Shown one piece after another: positions 44,204 through 51,601 of a stretch of 64,000 nt of DNA (positions are counted from its first letter, which is position 1; each line of letters opens with the position of its first letter). Source of the DNA: Lachnospiraceae bacterium (GTDB lineage: Bacteria; Bacillota; Clostridia; Lachnospirales; Anaerotignaceae); assembly GCA_910576545.1 (NCBI GenBank), contig CAJTKM010000003.1:155896-219895 (forward strand), in the 5' to 3' direction. Position numbers and translations under genes: made by a program. Below the pieces are notes generated by a model. The model did not search any database. It worked only from the letters and a program-made list of their open reading frames with translations, and was not told the DNA's origin.

Positions 44204-44977
44204 TTACTGGGCTTTCTCATCATCTTCAAGGGCTGCAAGCGCGGCTTCTGCAATCAGGGATTCATCGCGTTCCTGCAAAAACACAGGCGCGCTCTGTTCC
44301 ACAACATCAATATTTTTGGAAACAGCTTCCGTTTCTGCGGGTTCCTGTTCCGCTTCGGCAGCTTCAACAGAAGGCTTTGACTCTGTTTCCTCCATTCCGG
44401 TTATTTCAGCGCTTTTTTCCTGCTTTGCCCGCTCACGCTCCTCCGCGTCTTTTTGCAGCAGATGTTTGCCCAGCATGAACAGCAGTACGGCAACAACGGC
44501 TGTCGGGATAACGGAAAGTGTCAGCCGGACCCAGAAAAATTCTTCGCCCCAGCGGAAAAACGGCAGGAGTACGCCGTAAACGATAGTATACAATGCGAAC
44601 AGGAGCAACAGTGTTCCGACGATATTTTTCCGTTCCTTCAGGCTGTTCAGCGGGTCTTCCCGGAGCATGCGTACCGTTTTGCGGAAAAACCAGGTATCCT
44701 CTGCTTTACGCTGTGCTTCCGAGAGGCGCGAGCAATGGAATGTGTCGAAAAAACAGTAGCACCAGATAACGGGCAGAAGAAAACCAAGGAACTTCCAGCC
44801 GACTGTCTGTGTCAGTCCGGCTGTTGCTGTAAAGAGGGACATCAGCAAAGCGCCTTTTTTCATCATGCCGAAGTACATATAGCCGCCACCGGGCCAAAGG
44901 GCGCAAAGGAATGTCAGAATCCTCTTTTTTTTCAGCGTCATATGAAAGGACGGTTCACTATTTTTTGACAGGTTCAC
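44204..44977 (-). CDS. Multi-pass membrane protein of unknown function
   Basis: A 257-residue protein with about four transmembrane segments: ILTFLCALWPGGGYMYFG, a second at about 45-60, FLLPVIWCYCFFDTF, and a later pair near 125-170. The GGGYMYFGMMKKG stretch resembles TM2-domain-like turns. A long acidic C-terminal tail (about 185-257, Glu/Ala rich) would lie in the cytoplasm. Its place between holA and a phosphoesterase gives no role. Confidence 0.6.
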   Translation of the reverse strand: MNLSKNSEPSFHMTLKKKRILTFLCALWPGGGYMYFGMMKKGALLMSLFTATAGLTQTVGWKFLGFLLPVIWCYCFFDTFHCSRLSEAQRKAEDTWFFRKTVRMLREDPLNSLKERKNIVGTLLLLFALYTIVYGVLLPFFRWGEEFFWVRLTLSVIPTAVVAVLLFMLGKHLLQKDAEERERAKQEKSAEITGMEETESKPSVEAAEAEQEPAETEAVSKNIDVVEQSAPVFLQERDESLIAEAALAALEDDEKAQ

Positions 44978-44990
44978 GTTTTTTCCTCCT

Positions 44991-45686
44991 CTAGGGTTCG
45001 ATTATTTTTTTCGGGCAAAAATCCAGATAATCCGAAGAAACCAGCGTGTATTCCACACCGTTTCGGATTCCCTGGAATCCTGTTTCGTGGCTTTCTTTTC
45101 CATGCAGATGTCCGTAAACTACCGTTTTTACGGCGTATTCTTCTAAAATTTCCGTAAAGGCGGAGGGTTCGCGCTTATCGTTCATCGGCGGGAAATGGAA
45201 CATCAGCAGTATTTTTTCCGCCCCGAAGGCTGCCGCCATATCCAACGAGAGCCGCAGACGGATTTGTTCCCGCTCGTACAGTTTCTGGTCATGCAGACCG
45301 AAACGCGTGTCATTCGGACAGAGCCAGCCCCTTGTGCCGCAGACTGCCCAGTCTTTGTACCAGTCACAGCCGTTTTTCAGGAAACGCATTCCTGGATACT
45401 GTGATTCCAGCCTTGCCGAGGATTTCCACCAGTAGTCATGGTTGCCGCCCAGCAGTATTTTACGCCCGGGCAGGTTGTAGATAATATCCAAGTCTGCGGC
45501 GGCGTCCTCCATGCGCATCCCCCAGGAAAGGTCGCCCGGCAGGAGAACAGTATCCTCTGCCGAAACGATATTTTTCCAGTTTTGAATGATTTTTTCGGTA
45601 TGGTTAACCCAGTTTTCGCCAAACCTGTCCATCGGTTTGTCAACCGAAGCCCCGAAATGCAGGTCCGCAATGGCAAACAGACTCAT
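44991..45686 (-). CDS. Metallophosphoesterase, calcineurin-like
   Basis: A 231-residue protein with the complete family motif set: FAIADLHFG, LPGDLSWGM, LLGGNHDYWW, MFHFPPM and VYGHLHG. It resembles the YkuE/YaeI-type and related small phosphoesterases of Firmicutes; the substrate is unknown. The ATG at 45686 is chosen, with AGAGG upstream; GTG at 45695 is the alternative. It lies between an alarmone synthetase gene and a membrane protein gene on the same strand. Confidence 0.88.
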   Translation of the reverse strand: MSLFAIADLHFGASVDKPMDRFGENWVNHTEKIIQNWKNIVSAEDTVLLPGDLSWGMRMEDAAADLDIIYNLPGRKILLGGNHDYWWKSSARLESQYPGMRFLKNGCDWYKDWAVCGTRGWLCPNDTRFGLHDQKLYEREQIRLRLSLDMAAAFGAEKILLMFHFPPMNDKREPSAFTEILEEYAVKTVVYGHLHGKESHETGFQGIRNGVEYTLVSSDYLDFCPKKIIEP

Positions 45687-45770
45687 TTCCCGCACCTCTT
45701 TCTCTTTTGTAAAACGATAGGTCCGGCCTCGTGCCGCACCGTTGTATTTTTTGCTTTTATGTATGGAATA

Positions 45771-46562
45771 TTATATACGGTACATTTCCGCAAGAACATT
45801 CAGCTTTTCATTGAATGCCTGTAGAGCATCCACGTTTTCGCTGTTCCAGACTTCTACAAATTCTTTGTTGATTTCGTCCATATCCTCCAGTTTGGCAACA
45901 AAATACAGGTTCTGGATATTGTCCAAAATATTCGCCGTGAGGTTGTCACGAATCTCGTTCAATTTCTGCGCGTTTGTGATTTCCTCGCGGATTGTTGTCA
46001 TTTCCTGATCCAGCCGGAAAGCGGCTTCGGCGCAGTTTGTCAGCCGTTCCTGTAAATGCTGCGGGATATTCCCGCTGTATTTGTAGCGCAGGGAATGTTC
46101 TGCCGTTGCCCAGAAGTTCATGGCGTTTGTGCGAATCTGTATTTCCGCAAAGATTTCTTTGTAGCCCAATGCCGTATTCAACGGGTAGCGGATAATCATG
46201 TGATAGCTTCGGTAGCCGCTGGGCTTTGTGTTGGTGATGTAATCCCTCTCCTCTACGACGCGCATATCTGCCCGCGCGCGCACAATCTGTACAACCTTGT
46301 CGATATCCTCCACGAACTGGCAGAGGATACGGATGCCTGCGATATCTTCAATTTTTTCTTCTATTTTATCAGGCGGAATCTGCTTTTTGCCTGCTTTATC
46401 CAATATGCTGGCGGGGCGTTTGAGCCTGCCGGATACAGAATCAATCGGCGAATACATTCCCAGGCGGCGGCATTCCTTTTCAAGGCTACGGAATTTTAGC
46501 AGAAGCTCCTCAACCGCCTGCTCATAGGGGTACAAAAGTTCTTTCCAGTTTATGATTCCCAC
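45771..46562 (-). CDS. relQ: Small alarmone synthetase, RelQ/YjbM type
   Basis: Makes (p)ppGpp from GTP/GDP and ATP under stress. A 263-residue protein with only the synthetase domain: GRLKRPASILDKAGKK, IEDIAGIRILC, GYRSYHMIIRYP and EIQIRTNAMNFWATAEHSL, seen as EIQIRTNAMNFW and AEHSLRYKY. No HD hydrolase, TGS or ACT domain is present. The start is GTG at 46562: AAAGGAGG lies 8 bases upstream, whereas the longer frame opens with TTG within that site. Confidence 0.9.
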   Translation of the reverse strand: MGIINWKELLYPYEQAVEELLLKFRSLEKECRRLGMYSPIDSVSGRLKRPASILDKAGKKQIPPDKIEEKIEDIAGIRILCQFVEDIDKVVQIVRARADMRVVEERDYITNTKPSGYRSYHMIIRYPLNTALGYKEIFAEIQIRTNAMNFWATAEHSLRYKYSGNIPQHLQERLTNCAEAAFRLDQEMTTIREEITNAQKLNEIRDNLTANILDNIQNLYFVAKLEDMDEINKEFVEVWNSENVDALQAFNEKLNVLAEMYRI

Positions 46563-46729
46563 AAGAACATCCTCCTTTGCTGCAAACAAAGCTAATGGTT
46601 CTCCCTTTGGGCTGAGCCACGCGGTATGAAAATGTTCAGGCGGCGGAGGGCAAAGGGCTGAAACCGGTTTTCTTTTATTGTACTATAAAATCCGCAGTTT
46701 TGAAAGCCCGAAAAGCTTATATTTTATAG

Positions 46730-47198
46730 AAGGAATTTTCTGCGGCTCTATAATGAATCGGATGCTGCCTGATTTGCCATGCCGGTCTACACATGGAACA
46801 TGACAGCATTTCTCAAGAATTCTGTTGACCGTCTTGCACCGCTGAAAATTCCTGTGATTATGTAGCAGAAAAGCCGGTATGATTTGGCGGATTCCAAACT
46901 GAAAACGCAGATATTTGTTGTGATATCAAACTGTGGGTTCCCGGGCGAGCATAATTTTGAGGGAATGAAAGCGGCATTTGCCTGCTGCAATCCCAGTCTG
47001 GAAATCTACCGGAGCTGCGGCAAGCTGCTGGCAAGCCGGAATGAGAAAATACAGGCAATCGTTGCGGAGTATCTTTCTTATGCGGAACAGAACGGTTATG
47101 AATTGGCAGTGCAGGGCGATGTAAGCGAAAAGGCAGGGCAGAGCCTGGAAATGCAGCTACTGCCTGTCCAGGACTATGTGAAGTATCTGGGCATGTAA
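46730..47198 (+). pseudogene. Flavodoxin-fold NAD(P)H/FMN oxidoreductase, inactivated
   Basis: One frame reads through recognisable flavoprotein segments but is broken by TGA at 46770 and TAG at 46863: [30 protein letters not shown], then [37 protein letters not shown] is the flavin-site loop of iron-sulfur flavoprotein-like reductases. The 104-codon frame from 46884 is only its tail. The N-terminal FMN-binding loop was not found. It is probably dead. Confidence 0.75.
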
Positions 47199-47226
47199 AA
47201 AATACAAAAGGGGAAATGAAAAAACA

Positions 47227-47278
47227 AAATGCCTTCGCCGGACAGGAACGATGTCTTTGTCAGAGGAAGGCAATTTAT
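47227..47278. terminator. Probable terminator between the flavodoxin relic and the LUD gene
   Basis: Imperfect arms AAAATGCCTTC and GAAGGCAATTT with an inner CGGACA/TGTC pairing and flanking A/T tracts, between tail-to-tail genes. Confidence 0.5.
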
Positions 47279-47308
47279 TTTGAGTTGGGGAAACCGATAT
47301 TTCCGCAT

Positions 47309-47947
47309 TTAGAAACCGATTTCTTCCCCGATTAGAATGATTTTGATACGTCCGGCGGGGCGACAGTTTCTTGTCAGAAGAACCTGATTGCAGATACATT
47401 CTTCGGAAACACAGTTATGGCATGTACCGGTAGAGGCACAGGGTGTTTTTCCCATAAAACGCATACTGTTGACGGGTGCGGCATAGCTGCGCGCGCGTTT
47501 GACCGCCGCATCTACATCCTGCGCGACTTTGTTCATGCCGCAGAGGATAATAACATTTTTCGGTCCGAAACAGAGCGCGGCAAGGCGGTTGCCGATGCCA
47601 TCAATATTTACCAGCACACCGTCTTCGGAAATGGCGTTGACGCTGGAAAGGAAGAAATCTGCCAAAAGCCCCTTGTGATGCAGTTCGTCCCGTTCTTCAG
47701 GCGTTTTCGCAAGGTCGCGGTCAATCACTTCATAATTCCCGTCATGAAGCGCCTGCGTCAGGCCGCTTTCGCGGATTGTAACAGAGCCGCCCCATGCAAC
47801 AGAACTGCCTTCCGGAATGAGGGACATAGCTTTTTTCACAGCTTCTTCAGCCGTAGAGCAGTAATAAGCCTCAAAATGGCGGCGTTCCAGCTTGCTGACC
47901 AGTGTTTTCGCAAGAAGTTCATTTCTTGTTTCCAATGGTGTAGACAT
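47309..47947 (-). CDS. LUD-domain protein (lactate-utilisation-like)
   Basis: A 212-residue protein of the LutC/YkgG-like LUD family: VAWGGSVTIRESGL, DFFLSSVNAISEDGVLVNID, seen as FFLSSVNAISEDGVLVN, GNRLAALCFGPKNVIILCG. The C-terminus has a cysteine cluster (CASTGTCHNCVSEECICN) that may bind an Fe-S cluster or zinc, a feature of stand-alone Clostridia members. No lutA/lutB partners are near. AAAGGAG precedes the ATG at 47947; the 8-residue longer frame is not preferred. Confidence 0.85.
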   Translation of the reverse strand: MSTPLETRNELLAKTLVSKLERRHFEAYYCSTAEEAVKKAMSLIPEGSSVAWGGSVTIRESGLTQALHDGNYEVIDRDLAKTPEERDELHHKGLLADFFLSSVNAISEDGVLVNIDGIGNRLAALCFGPKNVIILCGMNKVAQDVDAAVKRARSYAAPVNSMRFMGKTPCASTGTCHNCVSEECICNQVLLTRNCRPAGRIKIILIGEEIGF

Positions 47948-48165
47948 AAAAAATCTCCTTTCGTTTTGCATATTTTCCTTAGAACTTTTCCGTAAATAAG
48001 ATGAAGCAGGATGTGCGTAGATAATTTACGGATAGGTTCTTATTATAGCATAAAAAACGGAGGCAAAAAACAGTTTCTGCATATTTTTGTCTGGCGGGAG
48101 GGGCGAAATATGCGAAAGCGGCTTGCCAAATGCAGGATTTCCCGGTATGATAAAATAAGGAAAGA

Positions 48166-48999
48166 ATGTCCGAAGGGCAGAAAGGGCGGCATGGCGGCGT
48201 GAAACAGATAGAAAGCAGAGAAAATAAAACATTCAAGCGGCTGAATGGGTTGAAAAACAGAAGAAACAGGGAAAAAGAAGGTCTGTTCCTTGCGGAGGGG
48301 GAGCGTTTTGTTTCCGAGATACCGAAAGGGGAAGGCGTGGAATATTTTGTTCTTTCGGAAACATTCTGTGAAACCCATGATACCGCGCAGTATGAAGCGG
48401 CGGCAAAGACGCTTCTTCTGCCGGATGTGCTGTTTGACATGCTTTGCGATACGGAAACGCCGCAGGGTGTTCTGGCGGTATGCAAAAAGCTGGAATGGCA
48501 GGAAGATGAGGTGTTCCGGCGGGACAAGCCGTTTCTGCTTCTGGCGGAAAATTTACAGGACCCGGGAAATCTGGGGACTGTCATTCGGACGGCGGACGCC
48601 TGCGGGGCGGATGCGGTGTTCCTTTCGAAAGGGAGCGTTGACCTTTATAACCCCAAGGTTTTGCGGGCAACGATGGGCTCTTTCTTTCATATTCCGGTGT
48701 TCCAGAATGTTTCTTTGGAGGAAACCGCCGGGAAGCTGAGGAAGAAGGGCATCCCGCTTTATGCTGCGCATCTGCGGGGAGAGGACATGCCGTATGCACT
48801 GAACCTGCAAAACGCCTGCGCTTTTCTGATTGGGAATGAGGGCAGGGGGCTTTCAGAGAAGGGAGCCGCGCTTTGCAGTCAATGGGTGCGCATCCCCATG
48901 CCGGGGCACGCGGAATCGTTGAATGCATCTGTTGCGGCAGCGGTGCTGCTGTATGAAACAGTCAGGCAGAGGATAAGCGGAAACATATCAAATATTTAA
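48166..48999 (+). CDS. TrmH/SpoU-family RNA 2'-O-methyltransferase
   Basis: A 277-residue SPOUT methyltransferase: N-terminal substrate-binding part (SRENKTFKRLNGLKNRR, LFLAEGERFVSE) and C-terminal knot with NLQDPGNLGTVIRTADACGA (motif 1), FLIGNEGRGLS (motif 2) and IPMPGHAESLNASVAAAVLLYE, seen as PMPGHAESLNASVAAA (motif 3). It probably methylates a ribose in 23S rRNA or tRNA. The start is uncertain: ATG 48166 follows AAGGA closely; GTG 48199 would give the family-typical short N-terminus. Confidence 0.9.
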   Translation: MSEGQKGRHGGVKQIESRENKTFKRLNGLKNRRNREKEGLFLAEGERFVSEIPKGEGVEYFVLSETFCETHDTAQYEAAAKTLLLPDVLFDMLCDTETPQGVLAVCKKLEWQEDEVFRRDKPFLLLAENLQDPGNLGTVIRTADACGADAVFLSKGSVDLYNPKVLRATMGSFFHIPVFQNVSLEETAGKLRKKGIPLYAAHLRGEDMPYALNLQNACAFLIGNEGRGLSEKGAALCSQWVRIPMPGHAESLNASVAAAVLLYETVRQRISGNISNI

Positions 49000-49137
49000 G
49001 AATTTTTGAAGGCTGTGCGGAAAAAATTAAGAAATCTGAAAGGGGGCGGAAAATGCAGAAATGGCGAAATATAGGGACTTGTGGGGCTTTTGCTATGCGG
49101 TTGCCGAGAAAAATATGCAAAAATGAAAATAAAAATA

Positions 49138-49166
49138 TTGACAAAAGTGTTACTCTTTCGTATACT
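49138..49166 (+). promoter_or_regulatory. Promoter of the NlpC/P60 gene
   Basis: Consensus TTGACA (49138-49143), 17 bases, TATACT (49161-49166), about 50 bases before the start codon: a strong vegetative promoter. Confidence 0.8.
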
Positions 49167-49216
49167 AATTGTAACAGAAATGTAATAATTGAAAAATATT
49201 CCGGAGGAGTACATAT

Positions 49217-50332
49217 ATGACGATTTCAAAGCTGATGAAACAGGTTTGCCTGACTTCGACTGTTGCACTTTTTGGCACAACGGCAGTTTTTGCCGCTGAC
49301 ATGGGACAGGCTTCCGGCACAAATGTAAACGTGCGGGCGGAGGCAAGCTCTGATGCAGAGGTGCTGGGCAAGATTGATAAAGGTTCTGAATATGCCGTTC
49401 TGGAAAAAAGCGGCGGCTGGGTTGCAATTTCTTTTGAAGGCGGGACAGGCTATGTTTCGGCAGATTATTTTGAAATAACAGAAGCCGAGGGCACAATCAA
49501 CGGTTCCGATATCAACGTCAGAAGGAAAGCAACAACTTCCGCAGATTCTCTTGGGAAGCTTTCCGACGGGGCCAGCGTAACCGTTACAGGACGCAATGAC
49601 GAGTGGTACCGCATTTCCTACGATGGTGCAACGGCGTATGTGAATAAAAATTATGTTTCCGGTGAAAATCTTTCCTTAGTTCCTAAGATTGCCAACGAAA
49701 AGGAAGAAAAGGAACAGAATCTGGATTCAGTGTTTGGCGTGGTTACTTCCAGTGACGGCGTAAAGCTGCGGAAGGAAGCGTCTACGATTTCTAAAGTACT
49801 GACAGTCCTTCCTTATGGTACGGAAGTAGATGTTGACAGAATAGGCTCTGAATGGATCAGAATTGTGACGGACGGCGGACAGAAAGGCTATGTCAGCGCG
49901 GATTACCTTGCAGTCAGAGAAGGTGAGCGCACTTCCAGAGGCAGCGCATCTTCCAGGGGCGCAGAGGTTGTGGCCTATGCAAAGCAGTTCATTGGTACGC
50001 CTTATGTATGGGGCGGCACGAATTTGAATAAAGGCGTTGACTGTTCTGGTTTCGTTTATGCGGTTATGAAAAACTTCGGCGTTTCTCTGAATAGAAGTTC
50101 TTATACAATGGTAGATAACGGCGTAGAGGTTTCCAGATCCGAACTGATTGCAGGCGATTTGGTATTCTTTAACAGCGGCGGCAACAGCAGGATTTCCCAT
50201 GTTGGTATCTATATGGGCGATGGAACTTATATCCATTCTACCGATGGCGCAGCGTATGGCGTGACAGTCACAAGCATGAACAGCGGATATAGCGCGAATA
50301 CATATGTAACGGCAAGACGTGTACTGAGATAA
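49217..50332 (+). CDS. Secreted cell-wall hydrolase: three SH3b domains and NlpC/P60
   Basis: A 371-residue exported peptidoglycan endopeptidase. The signal peptide ends near residue 27 (AVFAADMG). Three bacterial SH3 repeats follow at about 30-95, 96-155 and 170-235, each with a NVRxxAS-like start (VNVRAEASSDAEVLGK, INVRRKATTSADSLGK, VKLRKEASTISKVL). The NlpC/P60 domain has the catalytic Cys in GVDCSGFVYAVM and His in ISHVGIYMG, with the third residue at YIHSTDG. It probably cuts the stem peptide. A strong promoter and a GGAGGAG site precede it. Confidence 0.95.
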   Translation: MTISKLMKQVCLTSTVALFGTTAVFAADMGQASGTNVNVRAEASSDAEVLGKIDKGSEYAVLEKSGGWVAISFEGGTGYVSADYFEITEAEGTINGSDINVRRKATTSADSLGKLSDGASVTVTGRNDEWYRISYDGATAYVNKNYVSGENLSLVPKIANEKEEKEQNLDSVFGVVTSSDGVKLRKEASTISKVLTVLPYGTEVDVDRIGSEWIRIVTDGGQKGYVSADYLAVREGERTSRGSASSRGAEVVAYAKQFIGTPYVWGGTNLNKGVDCSGFVYAVMKNFGVSLNRSSYTMVDNGVEVSRSELIAGDLVFFNSGGNSRISHVGIYMGDGTYIHSTDGAAYGVTVTSMNSGYSANTYVTARRVLR

Positions 50333-50354
50333 CAAAATACATAAAGCAGACAGA

Positions 50355-50386
50355 CGGCAGGAGCGATTAAGTTCCTGTCGTTTTTT
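50355..50386 (+). terminator. Terminator of the NlpC/P60 gene
   Basis: Arms CGGCAGGA and TCCTGTCG followed by six T residues. Confidence 0.8.
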
Positions 50387-50850
50387 CCTGTGCGCCGAAT
50401 AGGCAAGACTGGCCCTGTAAGGATCTGTGTATAAGAGGAAAACCGCGGACTGTATATATGGCATGAGAAAATGAAGCCGGCGGGGGTCGAGCTCACGGCC
50501 TTGTCAAGCTGGATTCGTGAAACAGCAGGCAGGGACATTTTTCTGGCAACAGCCCCAACACATGTCAGATGATGTTTGCATTCTGCCTTTTTTCTGGTAA
50601 TAGGTATTTAATACAGGGTCTTTAATGGAGATATTGTTTTATGAGCAGATATTGATTTGCTGATGTTTGGATTTAACCGATTCTTCCAGTTCCTCCTGCT
50701 CTGCTTCATATTGGGGAAAGGACCACATTCATAAATATAGCACAAATGCGGTATTTTCCCCATAAAAAGACCTAAGACTTTCGCTGGAAAGATTTGTTTT
50801 GAAACCAGAGGTTTCGTTGTTTCGGCTGATAAAAAGATTTTTTATAAAAA

Positions 50851-50885
50851 GGGCGTTTTCTGTTCCGGCAGGGAACGCTTTTTTT
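50851..50885. terminator. Terminator-like hairpin
   Basis: Arms GCGTTTTCTG and CAGGGAACGC (G-U pairs) with A and T runs on either side; it can act in both directions. Confidence 0.6.
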
Positions 50886-50914
50886 GTATTGCGCGGAATT
50901 GCGGAGAGCGGGAC

Positions 50915-50942
50915 AAAATAAAAAAGCCTGCCAATGGCGGGC
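50915..50942 (-). terminator. Minus-strand terminator facing the flagellar switch
   Basis: On the minus strand GCCCGCC-ATT-GGCAGGC is followed by TTTTTTATTT. It would stop any leftward transcript from the sigma-D promoter at 51099-51125 after about 170 bases. Confidence 0.75.
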
Positions 50943-51016
50943 TACACTATTTTTAAGAAGTTACAATTTGCCGGATTCAACTTTTCTTGTCAAATATCAC
51001 ATTTTTTTCAAGTTCT

Positions 51017-51044
51017 ACTTCTGATAAACAGAATTATCAGAAGT
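51017..51044 (+). repeat. Left inversion site (IRL) of the flagellin switch
   Basis: Two perfect 11-bp arms, ACTTCTGATAA and TTATCAGAAGT, flank the asymmetric 6-base spacer ACAGAA. This 28-bp 11-6-11 layout is that of tyrosine (Xer-like) recombinase core sites. Its reverse complement recurs at 51175-51202. Confidence 0.85.
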
Positions 51045-51174
51045 GAAACTTCACAAAATTTCAAATTTTATGCACTTTTTCTTGCCTTTCTGATTTGTAT
51101 ATCGGCACACATCCCTTTAGATTTAGTGTTTTGGAAAAAAATTTTTAGAATTTTAGTAAGATTTTTCAAAAATT
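51045..51174. other. Invertible 130-bp promoter segment (flagellin phase switch)
   Basis: An AT-rich segment lying between two inverted 11-6-11 recombination sites. It contains a perfect sigma-D promoter on the minus strand and no gene. In the present orientation the promoter points away from csrA and the flagellin gene; inversion would aim it at them, with about 130 bases of leader before csrA. It resembles in design the flagellar switch of Clostridioides difficile, which is known to invert; this locus itself is inference. Confidence 0.82.
51099..51125 (-). promoter_or_regulatory. Sigma-D (SigD/FliA) flagellar promoter inside the invertible segment
   Basis: On the minus strand TAAA (51122-51125), exactly 15 bases, GCCGATAT (51099-51106): an exact match to the sigma-D consensus of Bacillus flagellar genes. 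It faces left, away from csrA-flagellin, towards the terminator at 50915-50942. Confidence 0.85.
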
Positions 51175-51202
51175 ACTTCTGATAATTCTGTTTATCGGAA
51201 CC
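51175..51202 (+). repeat. Right inversion site (IRR) of the flagellin switch
   Basis: Arm ACTTCTGATAA, spacer TTCTGT, second arm TTATCGGAACC. Against the reverse complement of IRL the first 22 bases are identical and 25 of 26 match; the outer arm then diverges. The spacer is the reverse complement of the left one, so recombination between them inverts the DNA between. Confidence 0.85.
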
Positions 51203-51260
51203 AAGCAGGAAATCTGCCTTTCAATATTGCACAAACAGCGAATACAAGGAGGTTTTTGCG

Positions 51261-51470
51261 ATGTTATCACTGGGAAGAAAATCCGGACAATATGTTGTCA
51301 TTGGCGAGAACATTGTCGTAAAAGTGGAGGGGACGAAAAACGGGCTGAAACTGCTTGTAGACGCCCCTGCGGATGTATCAGTCATCCGAAGCGAGGTTTG
51401 GGAGAGGGACCACCCGACTCCGGCATGCATCCTGGAGGATGCGAAACGGGCAAAGAAAAGCCCTGCTTAA
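51261..51470 (+). CDS. csrA: CsrA-family translational regulator
   Basis: A 69-residue RNA-binding protein, starting MLSLGRKSGQYVVIGENIVV with the CsrA fold order and the end KLLVDAPADVSVIRSEVWER, seen as APADVSVIRSEVWE, matching the family's AP-x-V-x-(V/I)-x-R-x-E signature. In Bacillus CsrA binds the flagellin leader and blocks translation; FliW antagonises it. No fliW gene is near here. AAGGAGG precedes the ATG. A tail (RDHPTPACILEDAKRAKKSPA) extends the usual end. It lies just downstream of the invertible promoter and about 130 bases before the flagellin gene. Confidence 0.88.
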   Translation: MLSLGRKSGQYVVIGENIVVKVEGTKNGLKLLVDAPADVSVIRSEVWERDHPTPACILEDAKRAKKSPA

Positions 51471-51490
51471 ATTCATCTGATTTTGTTCTT

Positions 51491-51513
51491 CCGCCGCGTT
51501 AAGGTACCGGCGG
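51491..51513 (+). other. Intercistronic hairpin between csrA and the flagellin gene
   Basis: Arms CCGCCG and CGGCGG without a T run; more likely an RNA stability or processing element than a terminator, allowing csrA-flagellin co-transcription. Confidence 0.45.
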
Positions 51514-51549
51514 GGCGGAGGTTCAAAATATATCACATTACTCAATGAT

Positions 51550-51572
51550 CAGGGGGAAAAGGAAGTCCCCTG
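51550..51572 (+). promoter_or_regulatory. Candidate CsrA-binding hairpin in the flagellin leader
   Basis: Stem CAGGGG/CCCCTG (51550-51555, 51667-type partner at 51567-51572) presents GGA in the loop GAAAAGGAAGT. A second GGA lies in the AAGGAGG ribosome site 20-odd bases on. This mirrors the two-site CsrA control of Bacillus hag. Confidence 0.65.
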
Positions 51573-51601
51573 GTGCATATTTCCATGAAGGAGGCAATAT
51601 T

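Larger units (their letters stand above)
50333..51016. other. Long intergenic stretch with three terminators
   Basis: There is no supported gene. Terminator hairpins lie at 50355-50386, 50851-50885 and 50915-50942. On the minus strand at about 50640-50725 a 29-codon remnant (FPQYEAEQEELEESVKSK) resembles the coiled tail of serine recombinases, a possible relic. The right edge borders the invertible switch. Confidence 0.5.

Noticed and set aside
46770..46865. In-frame TGA and TAG in the flavoprotein frame as selenocysteine or pyrrolysine codons
   Set aside because: The TGA stands where a hydrophobic residue is expected, no SECIS-like hairpin follows at once, and the start of the gene is also missing. 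Decay is simpler.
50640..50725. Minus-strand remnant resembling a serine recombinase tail
   Set aside because: Only about 29 codons, closed by stops; too little to call a gene or pseudogene with confidence. It is mentioned only in the intergenic note.
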